Shown piece by piece: positions 7,696-13,612 of a stretch of DNA of 32,564 nt. The stretch lies in assembly GCA_021399405.1 (NCBI GenBank), contig JAAFKL010000286.1, positions 1 to 32,564 on the forward strand, read 5' to 3'. The position numbers and the translations under genes were made by a program. The notes below the pieces were generated by a model that saw nothing but the letters and a program-made list of their open reading frames with translations, was not told the DNA's origin and did no database searches. The stretch's first letter is position 1. Every line of letters begins with the position of its first letter. The DNA comes from Candidatus Heimdallarchaeota archaeon (GTDB taxonomy: Archaea > Asgardarchaeota > Heimdallarchaeia > Heimdallarchaeales > Kariarchaeaceae).

Positions 7696-8094
7696 TTACC
7701 AACTTTCCACAATTAATCCGGTCACTCTCTCAAAATGCTTAATATTCCTTGTTAAAATAATTGCTTTATTTTCTAAGACCGTCCCTGCAATTAATGTATC
7801 TTTTAATCCAATTGGTTGACCTGATTTTTTCAACGAGTTTAAGATATATGCAGACCGTTGAGCTGCTTTATCATCAAAATGTAGTATTTCAAGATTGGCT
7901 AGAAAATCACGAGTAAGTTCAATCCTCTTTCCTGATATCCCATCTACACCAATGATCCCCACAAAGAGTTCCAAAGCATTAATGGAAGTTGTAACTACCT
8001 GCTTTGAATCTTTTTCTAATTTTTCCATTTTATCAATTGCGGATTGCTGACCTCGCAATAAATCAATGATATAGTCACTATCCAAGCATATCAT
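7696..8094 (-). CDS. vapC: VapC-type PIN-domain ribonuclease toxin
   Basis: This ~132-residue PIN-domain protein has the expected acidic active site. The first Asp is in ICLDSDYIIDLL, a Glu is in SINALELFVG (~42) and another Asp is in IGLKDTLIAGT (~99). The last acidic position is Asn in LTRNIKHFERVTG, a common variant in archaeal VapCs. VapC toxins are Mg-dependent endoribonucleases, usually cutting tRNA or rRNA. The ATG at 8094 lies inside the 3' end of vapB, giving a coupled overlap; a GTG at 8103 is also possible. It forms a complete module with the upstream antitoxin and looks intact. Confidence 0.92.
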   Translation of the reverse strand: MICLDSDYIIDLLRGQQSAIDKMEKLEKDSKQVVTTSINALELFVGIIGVDGISGKRIELTRDFLANLEILHFDDKAAQRSAYILNSLKKSGQPIGLKDTLIAGTVLENKAIILTRNIKHFERVTGLIVESW

Positions 8095-8305
8095 TAAATT
8101 CACTTCCCAATTCCTTGATTATGGTTTTCAGAGTTACAAATTCATCTTCGCTTAGATCCCATTTTCCCGCAAATTCGAGCAATGATTTATTGTGAACTGG
8201 GATTGTTATCCGTTTCACCACATCTGAAAATGATTCATTACCAATTTTTTGTTTCTTTAACCGTTTATAGGCTTCATCATCTATGCTTATTGTTTTAGTT
8301 CCCAT
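8078..8305 (-). CDS. vapB: VapB-type antitoxin
   Basis: This is a 75-residue protein of the archaeal VapB type (DUF217-like). A short ribbon-helix-helix-type start (TKTISIDDEAYKRLKKQK) is followed by ESFSDVVKRI and an acidic C-terminal helix region (GKWDLSEDEF) that would wrap around the VapC active site. It precedes and overlaps vapC. Two perfect 10-base tandem repeats immediately before its ATG are likely operator sites for VapB or the VapBC complex. Confidence 0.88.
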   Translation of the reverse strand: MGTKTISIDDEAYKRLKKQKIGNESFSDVVKRITIPVHNKSLLEFAGKWDLSEDEFVTLKTIIKELGSEFNDMLG

Positions 8306-8306
8306 T

Positions 8307-8326
8307 TACATACACATACATACACA
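8307..8326. promoter_or_regulatory. Tandem 10-bp repeat before vapB, probable operator
   Basis: TACATACACA occurs twice head to tail, beginning one base before the vapB ATG (minus strand). The minus-strand TATA-like TTTTATTTA lies just beyond (~8329-8338). The repeats thus occupy the space between TATA box and start codon, where VapBC binding would block initiation. Confidence 0.5.
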
Positions 8327-8377
8327 GATAAATAAAATTTGTTATAAACTTATGTAAATTTGTAAATTGATCGATCG

Positions 8378-8488
8378 GACCCCTTGATTGGCAAATACGA
8401 TGACTCAAAAAAGGTTTATACAAAGGGTGCCAATATATCACAATACATTCAATCAATGCTGGAAAAGATCTCGAGTTTTGGGGAGTAA
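8378..8488 (+). pseudogene. Gene-tail fossil 1: C-terminal winged-helix remnant
   Basis: Read on the plus strand, this stretch encodes D-P-LIGKYDDSKK followed by VYTKGANISQYIQSMLEK and ISSFGE-stop. That is the same 24-residue end as the 982-residue protein at 13613-16561, with the preceding residues also alignable. There is no start codon or open frame upstream (a stop lies at 8363). It is therefore the stranded 3' end of a lost paralogue. It sits between vapBC and the SBBP gene, both on the opposite strand. The nucleotide sequence differs from the living gene mostly at third positions. Confidence 0.85.
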
Positions 8489-8518
8489 GCTCCTTAATAA
8501 ATTAAGTTTGCTTCATAT

Positions 8519-10243
8519 TTACCTTGAATAGTACTTTCGCCTGAGATTCAAAGTAATCAATGCTAGGATCACTCCATAAAATAATAAAGGAGTTTCCTTT
8601 TTATCGGTCTCCTCAAGTGATGTTGTCCCTTCAGCAGAACTACTAATAGAACTAGAAGCTATTGGGGTGGTGGAACTTTCAATATCTGTGTCCTGACTGA
8701 ACTGAAATTTCACCAAAACCATATCCCCATTTGCATCGGGTGATGAATCATATGCATTGTCCGAAACGGGAAATTCTGAGGATCTTGACCAACCTGTCAC
8801 ATAAATATCATTTAATTCTGTAATTGTTACATCATTTGTTAGTTCTCTAATACTTCCTCCTAAATATGTCGAATAGATTAGAGTTAAATTTTCATCAAAA
8901 ATGACAATAGAACCATCATAGAGACCACCACCATACTCAGTCTGATATCCATCCATCAATGGGAAATTACTAGATTCTGTAAATCCACTTATTATTGTTC
9001 TTCCAAAATTATCAATTCCAACAGAAGTAAATAGCTCCCATTTATCACCCCCAAAAAATGTTGAATAAGACATATCATCATTCTGAGAAAAAACGGTCAA
9101 GAAGCTATCTCCACATAAGCCCGACCAACTTGAACAACCACCAATATATTCACTTTGAAAAGCATCAGAGCTAGTTGGATACTCGGGAGAATCAGTAAGT
9201 CCAACTATATGAACACTATTATCACTATTTACATCTAAACCCCATCCAACGTCCTGGAATTGTCCTCCGAAGAGCGTTGAATATAATAATTTTGAACCAT
9301 TATTTGCCAACTTTAGATAATATGCATCTTGAGATCCGGCCAATATATCATTATAGGCATCTGCAGTGGTCGGGAAATCATCTGATTTAGTTCCGCCTGT
9401 CAAATAAATATTATTGTCTTTATCAATTCCCACATTATGTCCGTTTACGCCTCCACCACGAATAATTTCATCTTTCGCACCACCAATATAAGTAGAATAA
9501 ATCAAATTAGTTCCATTAGGCGTGAATTTACTAACAAAGGAATCAAATCCGCCAGCTAATTCTATTTGGTAGGACCCTGAAGTTATTGGGAAATCCGCAG
9601 ATGTAGTAATCCCCGATATGTATATATTATCCTCCTTGTCCAAGACGAGACCAATATCTGCTTCTGCACCCGAACCACCGATGAATGAAGAATATAATAT
9701 TTCAGAACCTGTACCCGATATTATAGTCAAAAATGCATCACCACAACAAACTGTTTGACCTGGGACGAAAACTTTTCCATTAAATATTTGACCGTAAGCA
9801 TTTAATGTTGTGAAAAAATCACTTGACCTGGTAATTCCGACAACTATGATCTCATTTTCACTATTTATTGCAATTGCAGATGCAGTATCATGAGATTGGC
9901 CCCCAAGTAAGGACGTGAACAAGAGATCACCATCTGGTGAGAATTTTGCTACAAACGCAGTACGTACTCCCCCTCGCAAATTACTTTTATCAAATCCACT
10001 TAAAACAGGAAAATCTAGCGAAGTTGTCATTCCGGCAACGTATATATTCCCTTCGAGATCTGATGTTGTTGAATAACCGTCATCAAATTCTGAACCACCT
10101 AAGAAGGTCGAATATACCAAATTAACATCGTTAGAATCACCAACTATTGAATTAGTGAATACTATATTGAGAGAGTACGATATTGCAATAATAGTGAATA
10201 ATGCTTTAACTTTCCGATTCATTGTAAATGTTGCTATTGTCAT
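8519..10243 (-). CDS. SBBP-repeat surface protein with C-terminal membrane anchor
   Basis: This is a 574-residue protein. An N-terminal signal peptide (best from the second ATG, MNRKVKALF, at 10222) is followed by about eight repeats of the SBBP pattern: a strand like YSTFLGG, then D-N-IYVAG-T-S-DFP, then a K-F strand. This pattern makes a beta-propeller. Residues ~515-545 are a Ser/Thr-rich stalk (IASSSISSSAEG), followed by a membrane helix (~553-566) and a basic end (RRKYYSR). It belongs to the cell-surface propellers common in archaea and planctomycetes; ligands are unknown. One repeat has a CC pair (TVCCGDAF), and another has SWSGLCGDSF, so disulfides are possible. It lacks the cytosolic region of the 982-residue relative. 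Confidence 0.88.
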   Translation of the reverse strand: MTIATFTMNRKVKALFTIIAISYSLNIVFTNSIVGDSNDVNLVYSTFLGGSEFDDGYSTTSDLEGNIYVAGMTTSLDFPVLSGFDKSNLRGGVRTAFVAKFSPDGDLLFTSLLGGQSHDTASAIAINSENEIIVVGITRSSDFFTTLNAYGQIFNGKVFVPGQTVCCGDAFLTIISGTGSEILYSSFIGGSGAEADIGLVLDKEDNIYISGITTSADFPITSGSYQIELAGGFDSFVSKFTPNGTNLIYSTYIGGAKDEIIRGGGVNGHNVGIDKDNNIYLTGGTKSDDFPTTADAYNDILAGSQDAYYLKLANNGSKLLYSTLFGGQFQDVGWGLDVNSDNSVHIVGLTDSPEYPTSSDAFQSEYIGGCSSWSGLCGDSFLTVFSQNDDMSYSTFFGGDKWELFTSVGIDNFGRTIISGFTESSNFPLMDGYQTEYGGGLYDGSIVIFDENLTLIYSTYLGGSIRELTNDVTITELNDIYVTGWSRSSEFPVSDNAYDSSPDANGDMVLVKFQFSQDTDIESSTTPIASSSISSSAEGTTSLEETDKKETPLLFYGVILALITLNLRRKYYSR

Positions 10244-10339
10244 AATTGTGCTTCTCCAAATGTTTTAAAGGGAAGAAAGACCTACAAGAAGCGAGCCCAA
10301 TTTCATTTTTAAACTTAATGCATCAATAATTTCACTTCT

Positions 10340-11773
10340 ATGAATTCATTTATAAGTAGGATTTGTAACAAAAAGTCAATGGGTTATATTTCATCAATTC
10401 GAACCTTGTTGATGAGATTCCTAATAATTTCAATCGTATTGGCTATCTCAATAATACAAACACCGGTCAAAGCTGATATCGTTTGGCAATACACATTCGA
10501 ATCAGAAATTCCTTCAGATTGGAGGTCAGAATTTCCTTCAGATTGGAGAATAGGTAATGGTAATTTCACAGTTCAAGATGGTTATCTCACTGCGACTGAA
10601 TGCATCTCACCTCTTAACAACGGATTCTGTACCGTCTCCTTATGGCTAAATAGTACCGTAAGGACTGGTCGATGGAGTTTAGATTATTTTAGATCTGATC
10701 CTACGAATATATTTGCATTATTTTTCATGGGACAAGGTGTTGCCGAAAATAGCAATGATCACTGGCCAGAAACTGGAAATGTACTAACCCTTTTAGGTTC
10801 AAATGAACCTGGGGTGGAGTTTGGTGGTTCTGTCGAACCAGGAGTTTTTGATGTCGTCAAACTATCAAATTTTGATTTTGGAATAAATTGGATACACATA
10901 GATATCACACGCAACGATACGGGTGAAATGAATTTGTATATTGATAATGAGCTTATTGTTACAACTTCAAAAGGAATCAATAGTTCAGAGTATATCAATT
11001 TGCAATTTGGCAATAATGATAGAATAGATAATTTCACATTGTATGATTCGATCTTAGAAGATATTATTCCAATTTCACAAGAGTCCTCTATAGATATCAG
11101 CTCAGATTTGGATACTTCATCAGACACAACGACTTTAGCAAATATTACTACATCCGATAGTAGTGATACTAATAAGACATTTTTTTATGTTGTAGGCGGC
11201 TTGACTGGAATTTCAACACTAATTTATTCAACCATATTCATAATCAAAAAAAATAAGTTAGCTAAAATCCTTAAGCAGGGCAAAATTGATAACATAATAT
11301 ATAACTCAGCAAAAGATTTTGAGTTATCAGATTATTCTATGCTGACACTAATCAGTGGAATTAAGCAAGTTGATAATAATTCTCAGAAATATTTACCTGA
11401 TGATATCCCTCAGGAATTAATAAAATATAGGTACTTGATGCATCCTATCAGACTTACAATTATGAAACTTCTCAACTATGAAAACAAGATGATATCCTCT
11501 ACCATTAGATCCAGATTAGGGACAAGTTGGGGAGAATACCGTACCCATTTGAAATCATTGGAGGAGAAAGGTTATATCATGATCAATGATGATTTTAACG
11601 AAGAGGGAAGTGTTGTCCAGGTCGTATATATTGAAGAGGTTGGCAGGTTAGAATATCAAACATTATTTCATTTGCTACAGGAATTCACTGCACAACAATC
11701 ACCGTACAATAACATATCTTCACAAGATCCCTTTGACCCAGATAATAAAAATCTATACCCTCATTGGAAATGA
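10340..11773 (+). CDS. Membrane-spanning protein with lectin-like ectodomain and cytosolic winged helix
   Basis: This is a 477-residue protein. Residues ~14-46 contain a signal peptide or anchor. Residues ~50-240 form a concanavalin/LamG-like beta domain (WRIGNGNFTVQDGYL, then GEMNLYIDNELIV). A Ser/Thr-rich stalk follows, then a membrane helix at ~280-301 and a basic stop-transfer (KKNKLAK). The cytosolic part ends in a winged helix (~363-450): MHPIRLTIMKLL, then SSTIRSRLGTSWGEYRTHLKSLEEKGYI and a wing (VVQVVYIEEVGR). This resembles the MarR/ArsR-like HTH_34 family, in which the helix after LGTSWGEY binds DNA. It looks like a one-component receptor that binds a carbohydrate or wall ligand outside and DNA inside. 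DNA binding is inferred. Confidence 0.8.
   Translation: MNSFISRICNKKSMGYISSIRTLLMRFLIISIVLAISIIQTPVKADIVWQYTFESEIPSDWRSEFPSDWRIGNGNFTVQDGYLTATECISPLNNGFCTVSLWLNSTVRTGRWSLDYFRSDPTNIFALFFMGQGVAENSNDHWPETGNVLTLLGSNEPGVEFGGSVEPGVFDVVKLSNFDFGINWIHIDITRNDTGEMNLYIDNELIVTTSKGINSSEYINLQFGNNDRIDNFTLYDSILEDIIPISQESSIDISSDLDTSSDTTTLANITTSDSSDTNKTFFYVVGGLTGISTLIYSTIFIIKKNKLAKILKQGKIDNIIYNSAKDFELSDYSMLTLISGIKQVDNNSQKYLPDDIPQELIKYRYLMHPIRLTIMKLLNYENKMISSTIRSRLGTSWGEYRTHLKSLEEKGYIMINDDFNEEGSVVQVVYIEEVGRLEYQTLFHLLQEFTAQQSPYNNISSQDPFDPDNKNLYPHWK
10502..10549 (+). repeat. 24-bp in-frame tandem duplication
   Basis: TCAGAAATTCCTTCAGATTG... at 10502-10525 is repeated at 10526-10549 with about two differences, encoding SEIPSDWR then SEFPSDWR. 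It keeps the frame and lies at the start of the ectodomain. This looks like recent replication slippage. Confidence 0.8.
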
Positions 11774-11780
11774 GTTGAAG

Positions 11781-11837
11781 AAAGGTACCAATATCTCTCA
11801 ATACATGCTGGAAAAGATCTAAGGATTTGGGAAATGA
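11781..11837 (+). pseudogene. Gene-tail fossil 2
   Basis: This reads KGTNISQYMLEKI-stop-GFGK-stop. It aligns with KGANISQYIQSMLEKISSFGE of the 982-residue protein, with a three-codon deletion and a stop within the last residues. It begins eight bases after the stop of the winged-helix protein gene, in a different frame. It shares runs such as ATGCTGGAAAAGATCT with fossil 1, so the fossils resemble each other more than the living gene there. Confidence 0.75.
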
Positions 11838-11929
11838 AGGTAGAAGATTACCCCGAACTATTGAGTAGATAGGTCAATTTCCTTAAATTCTATTTCATTT
11901 CTGATATACACAAAATAAGTAGTTTTTTT

Positions 11930-11947
11930 AGTAAGAAAATTCTTACT
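11930..11947. promoter_or_regulatory. Near-perfect palindrome, probable autoregulatory operator
   Basis: AGTAAGAA-AA-TTCTTACT has perfect 8-base arms and ends 7 bases before the ATG of the AbrB-like antitoxin. AbrB/MazE antitoxins bind as dimers to palindromes in their own promoter. A TATA-like GATATACAC lies ~20-30 bases upstream, so the palindrome would cover the transcription start. Confidence 0.65.
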
Positions 11948-11954
11948 TTATGTG

Positions 11955-12188
11955 ATGAAAGTAAAAACCGTAAAGGTAAGCGATAAAGGACAAATCGCAA
12001 TTCCAAAAGAAATGAGGAATATACTTCATATAGAGAAAGGAGATGAAGTACTTCTCATAGCAGAAGGAAACATTATCATAATTGAAAAAGTTAAAAAAGA
12101 AAATTTCAGAGATATTCTCAAACTGAGTGAATCAACTGCTCAGAAAATTTGGGATAATGATGAGGATGATGTTTGGAATGAATTATGA
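11955..12188 (+). CDS. AbrB/MazE-type antitoxin
   Basis: This is a 77-residue protein from the ATG at 11955 (a GTG one codon earlier is also open). Residues 1-48 form an AbrB/SpoVT swapped-hairpin DNA-binding domain: VKVSDKGQIAIPKEMRNIL, then IEKGDEVLLIAEGNIIII. The remaining ~30 residues are acidic (WDNDEDDVWNEL) and would occupy the toxin groove. Its 3' end overlaps the start of a PemK/MazF toxin by 11 bases, the usual coupled arrangement. The palindrome just upstream suggests autoregulation. Confidence 0.9.
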   Translation: MKVKTVKVSDKGQIAIPKEMRNILHIEKGDEVLLIAEGNIIIIEKVKKENFRDILKLSESTAQKIWDNDEDDVWNEL

Positions 12189-12513
12189 ACAAAGAGATAT
12201 TGTACTGGTACCATTTCCTTTCACTGATCTATCTACAGTCAAAAAGAGACCAGTATTGGTATTATCGAAAACAACTGACAATGAGCTTTCTGAGGATTTG
12301 ATAACCTGTGCAATCACTTCAAAGCTTAGTTCTTCGATCCATTCTTTAATAATTGATAATCAAAATATCGATGAAGGTTCTCTACCTGTCCAGAGTACAA
12401 TATTGATTTCAAAACTATTCACGATTGAAAAAACACTAATCCTGAACCAAATCGCGAGACTTGATGAAAAAACATTTGAAAATGTGAAAAAACTATTTTG
12501 CGATTTGATATAA
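12178..12513 (+). CDS. MazF/PemK-type endoribonuclease toxin
   Basis: This is a 111-residue protein from an ATG inside the antitoxin 3' end. The start QRDIVLVPFPFTDLS and the following KKRPVLVLSK are the conserved first strands of PemK/MazF toxins; the catalytic Arg is the R of KKRP. Further conserved features are LITCAITSK and SLPVQSTILISKLFTIEK near residues 40-85. MazF toxins cut single-stranded mRNA at short motifs. The protein looks complete and the pair intact. The module is bracketed by two fossils of the same gene tail in the same orientation. Confidence 0.9.
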   Translation: MNYEQRDIVLVPFPFTDLSTVKKRPVLVLSKTTDNELSEDLITCAITSKLSSSIHSLIIDNQNIDEGSLPVQSTILISKLFTIEKTLILNQIARLDEKTFENVKKLFCDLI

Positions 12514-12546
12514 TTAGATCAATTATTTGTTTAATAGGGTCGACCA

Positions 12547-12706
12547 CTAGTAATTGGATGCTAGGAACTGAGGATCAATCCTGTTTGAATTATTATTAGA
12601 GGAGCACTCTATGGTTGGTAAATGTGATATTTCAAACGGAGTTTACACAAAAGGTGCCAATATATCACAATACATGCAATCAATGCTATCATTCTCGCAA
12701 TTTTGA
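12547..12706 (+). pseudogene. Gene-tail fossil 3: C-terminal winged-helix remnant
   Basis: On the plus strand this contains AGTAATT...GAGGATCAA (matching the gene portion that encodes EVIQCAEDQA), then, after a frameshift, LFELLLEEHSMVGKCD and NGVYTKGANISQYMQSML. The final residues diverge (SFSQF-stop). This corresponds to roughly the last 60 residues of the 982-residue protein. It shares over 30 nearly identical bases with fossil 1 (GGTGCCAATATATCACAATA and onward), whereas the living gene differs at third positions. It lies just after the mazF-like gene and before the phosphoesterase promoter. Confidence 0.85.
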
Positions 12707-12752
12707 TGTAAATCATGAAAACTGATATTATACTAAATGAAATTTAATAATT

Positions 12753-13412
12753 GTGAGGATTATCGCGTTATCCGATATTCATGATGATCTGAGGGGATTA
12801 GAAAAGCTAAAACAAAAACAAAACCTTGCAAATATAGATTTAATTCTAGTAGCAGGTGATTTAACTGATGAAGATCCTCGCAGAGTTCTTGCAGCACTTA
12901 ATGCATTTGATAACCAAATAATAATTGTCAGAGGAAATCATGATCCTACAGAATTAGGGAATTATAATAATATAACCGAACTGAAATATGGAGACACGGT
13001 GTCAATAAATGGAATCTCAATAATGGGCATACCCTATCCTTATGTTGATCACGACGTTATGGGTTCACCGATTGAAGCTGAATTTCAATCAACATTGGAA
13101 AGGTCTTCGGATGAAATTTATAATCCTGATATTATATTGTCTCATGCCCCTCCTTTTGGATTCTTTGATTGGATTAATGATGATACTTCAAAACAGTATG
13201 GATCTCATAATCTAAGGAATTACATCAAAAGCAACTCACCAAAATTAGTCATTTGTGGTCATATTCATGTATCTGGTGGAAAGACTGGTTATATTAATGA
13301 AACTCTGGTCCTTAATGTAGCGATATTTAATGAGGAACATTCGAATGGGGGTTCGTACTTCGAGATTAATTATTCTTCAGATAATATAGATTTTGAACGA
13401 AAAAAGTTGTAA
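12753..13412 (+). CDS. Calcineurin-like metallophosphoesterase
   Basis: This is a 219-residue protein starting at GTG. All metal-binding motifs of the family are present in order: SDIHDD (residues 7-12), AGDLTDED (~35), RGNHD (~60), SHAPP (~130) and GHIHVSGG (~170). The enzyme should bind two metal ions and hydrolyse phosphomono- or diesters in the cytosol. The size fits the YfcE/ICC-like group of archaeal phosphoesterases; the substrate cannot be told. A TATA-like GATATTATAC lies ~26 bases before the GTG, directly after fossil 3, so it probably has its own leaderless promoter. Confidence 0.9.
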   Translation: MRIIALSDIHDDLRGLEKLKQKQNLANIDLILVAGDLTDEDPRRVLAALNAFDNQIIIVRGNHDPTELGNYNNITELKYGDTVSINGISIMGIPYPYVDHDVMGSPIEAEFQSTLERSSDEIYNPDIILSHAPPFGFFDWINDDTSKQYGSHNLRNYIKSNSPKLVICGHIHVSGGKTGYINETLVLNVAIFNEEHSNGGSYFEINYSSDNIDFERKKL

Positions 13413-13480
13413 AATAATCTTTATGGATGGATTTCTTCCACACATACAGATGCAATAATAGTACTTCACTTTGTACAAAT

Positions 13481-13512
13481 CATAAACAATGGTTTGATCC
13501 ACCTCAATCTTT
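13481..13512 (+). pseudogene. Possible small fossil 4 of the 982-residue gene
   Basis: AAACAATGGTTTGATCCA (18 bases) is identical to a part of the downstream gene near 16306-16323 that encodes KQWFDP. The flanking codons (HKQWFDPPQSL against RKQWFDPWHRL) are partly alignable. It lies in the gap before the start of that gene. A short match in AT-rich DNA could be chance, but it fits the pattern of fossils 1-3. Confidence 0.45.
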
Positions 13513-13583
13513 GGTAAATAAAACACGGTAATTTATTTTGAATACTATGAAATAGTAACTAAGTAAACTTTGAGCCTAATAAA

Positions 13584-13592
13584 CTTTAAATT
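13584..13592 (+). promoter_or_regulatory. TATA-like box for the 982-residue gene
   Basis: CTTTAAATT is centred ~26 bases before the ATG at 13613, which suggests a leaderless transcript starting at that ATG rather than at the in-frame ATG at 13628. Confidence 0.45.
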
Positions 13593-13612
13593 GCAAGTTT
13601 GGAATAATACAA

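Noticed and set aside
7528..7716. Plus-strand open frame of 62 codons
   Set aside because: It runs through repeat copy B into the vapC 3' end and has no gene-like features.
8307..8326. CRISPR-like short repeats
   Set aside because: Only two adjacent 10-base units with no spacers; better explained as an operator.
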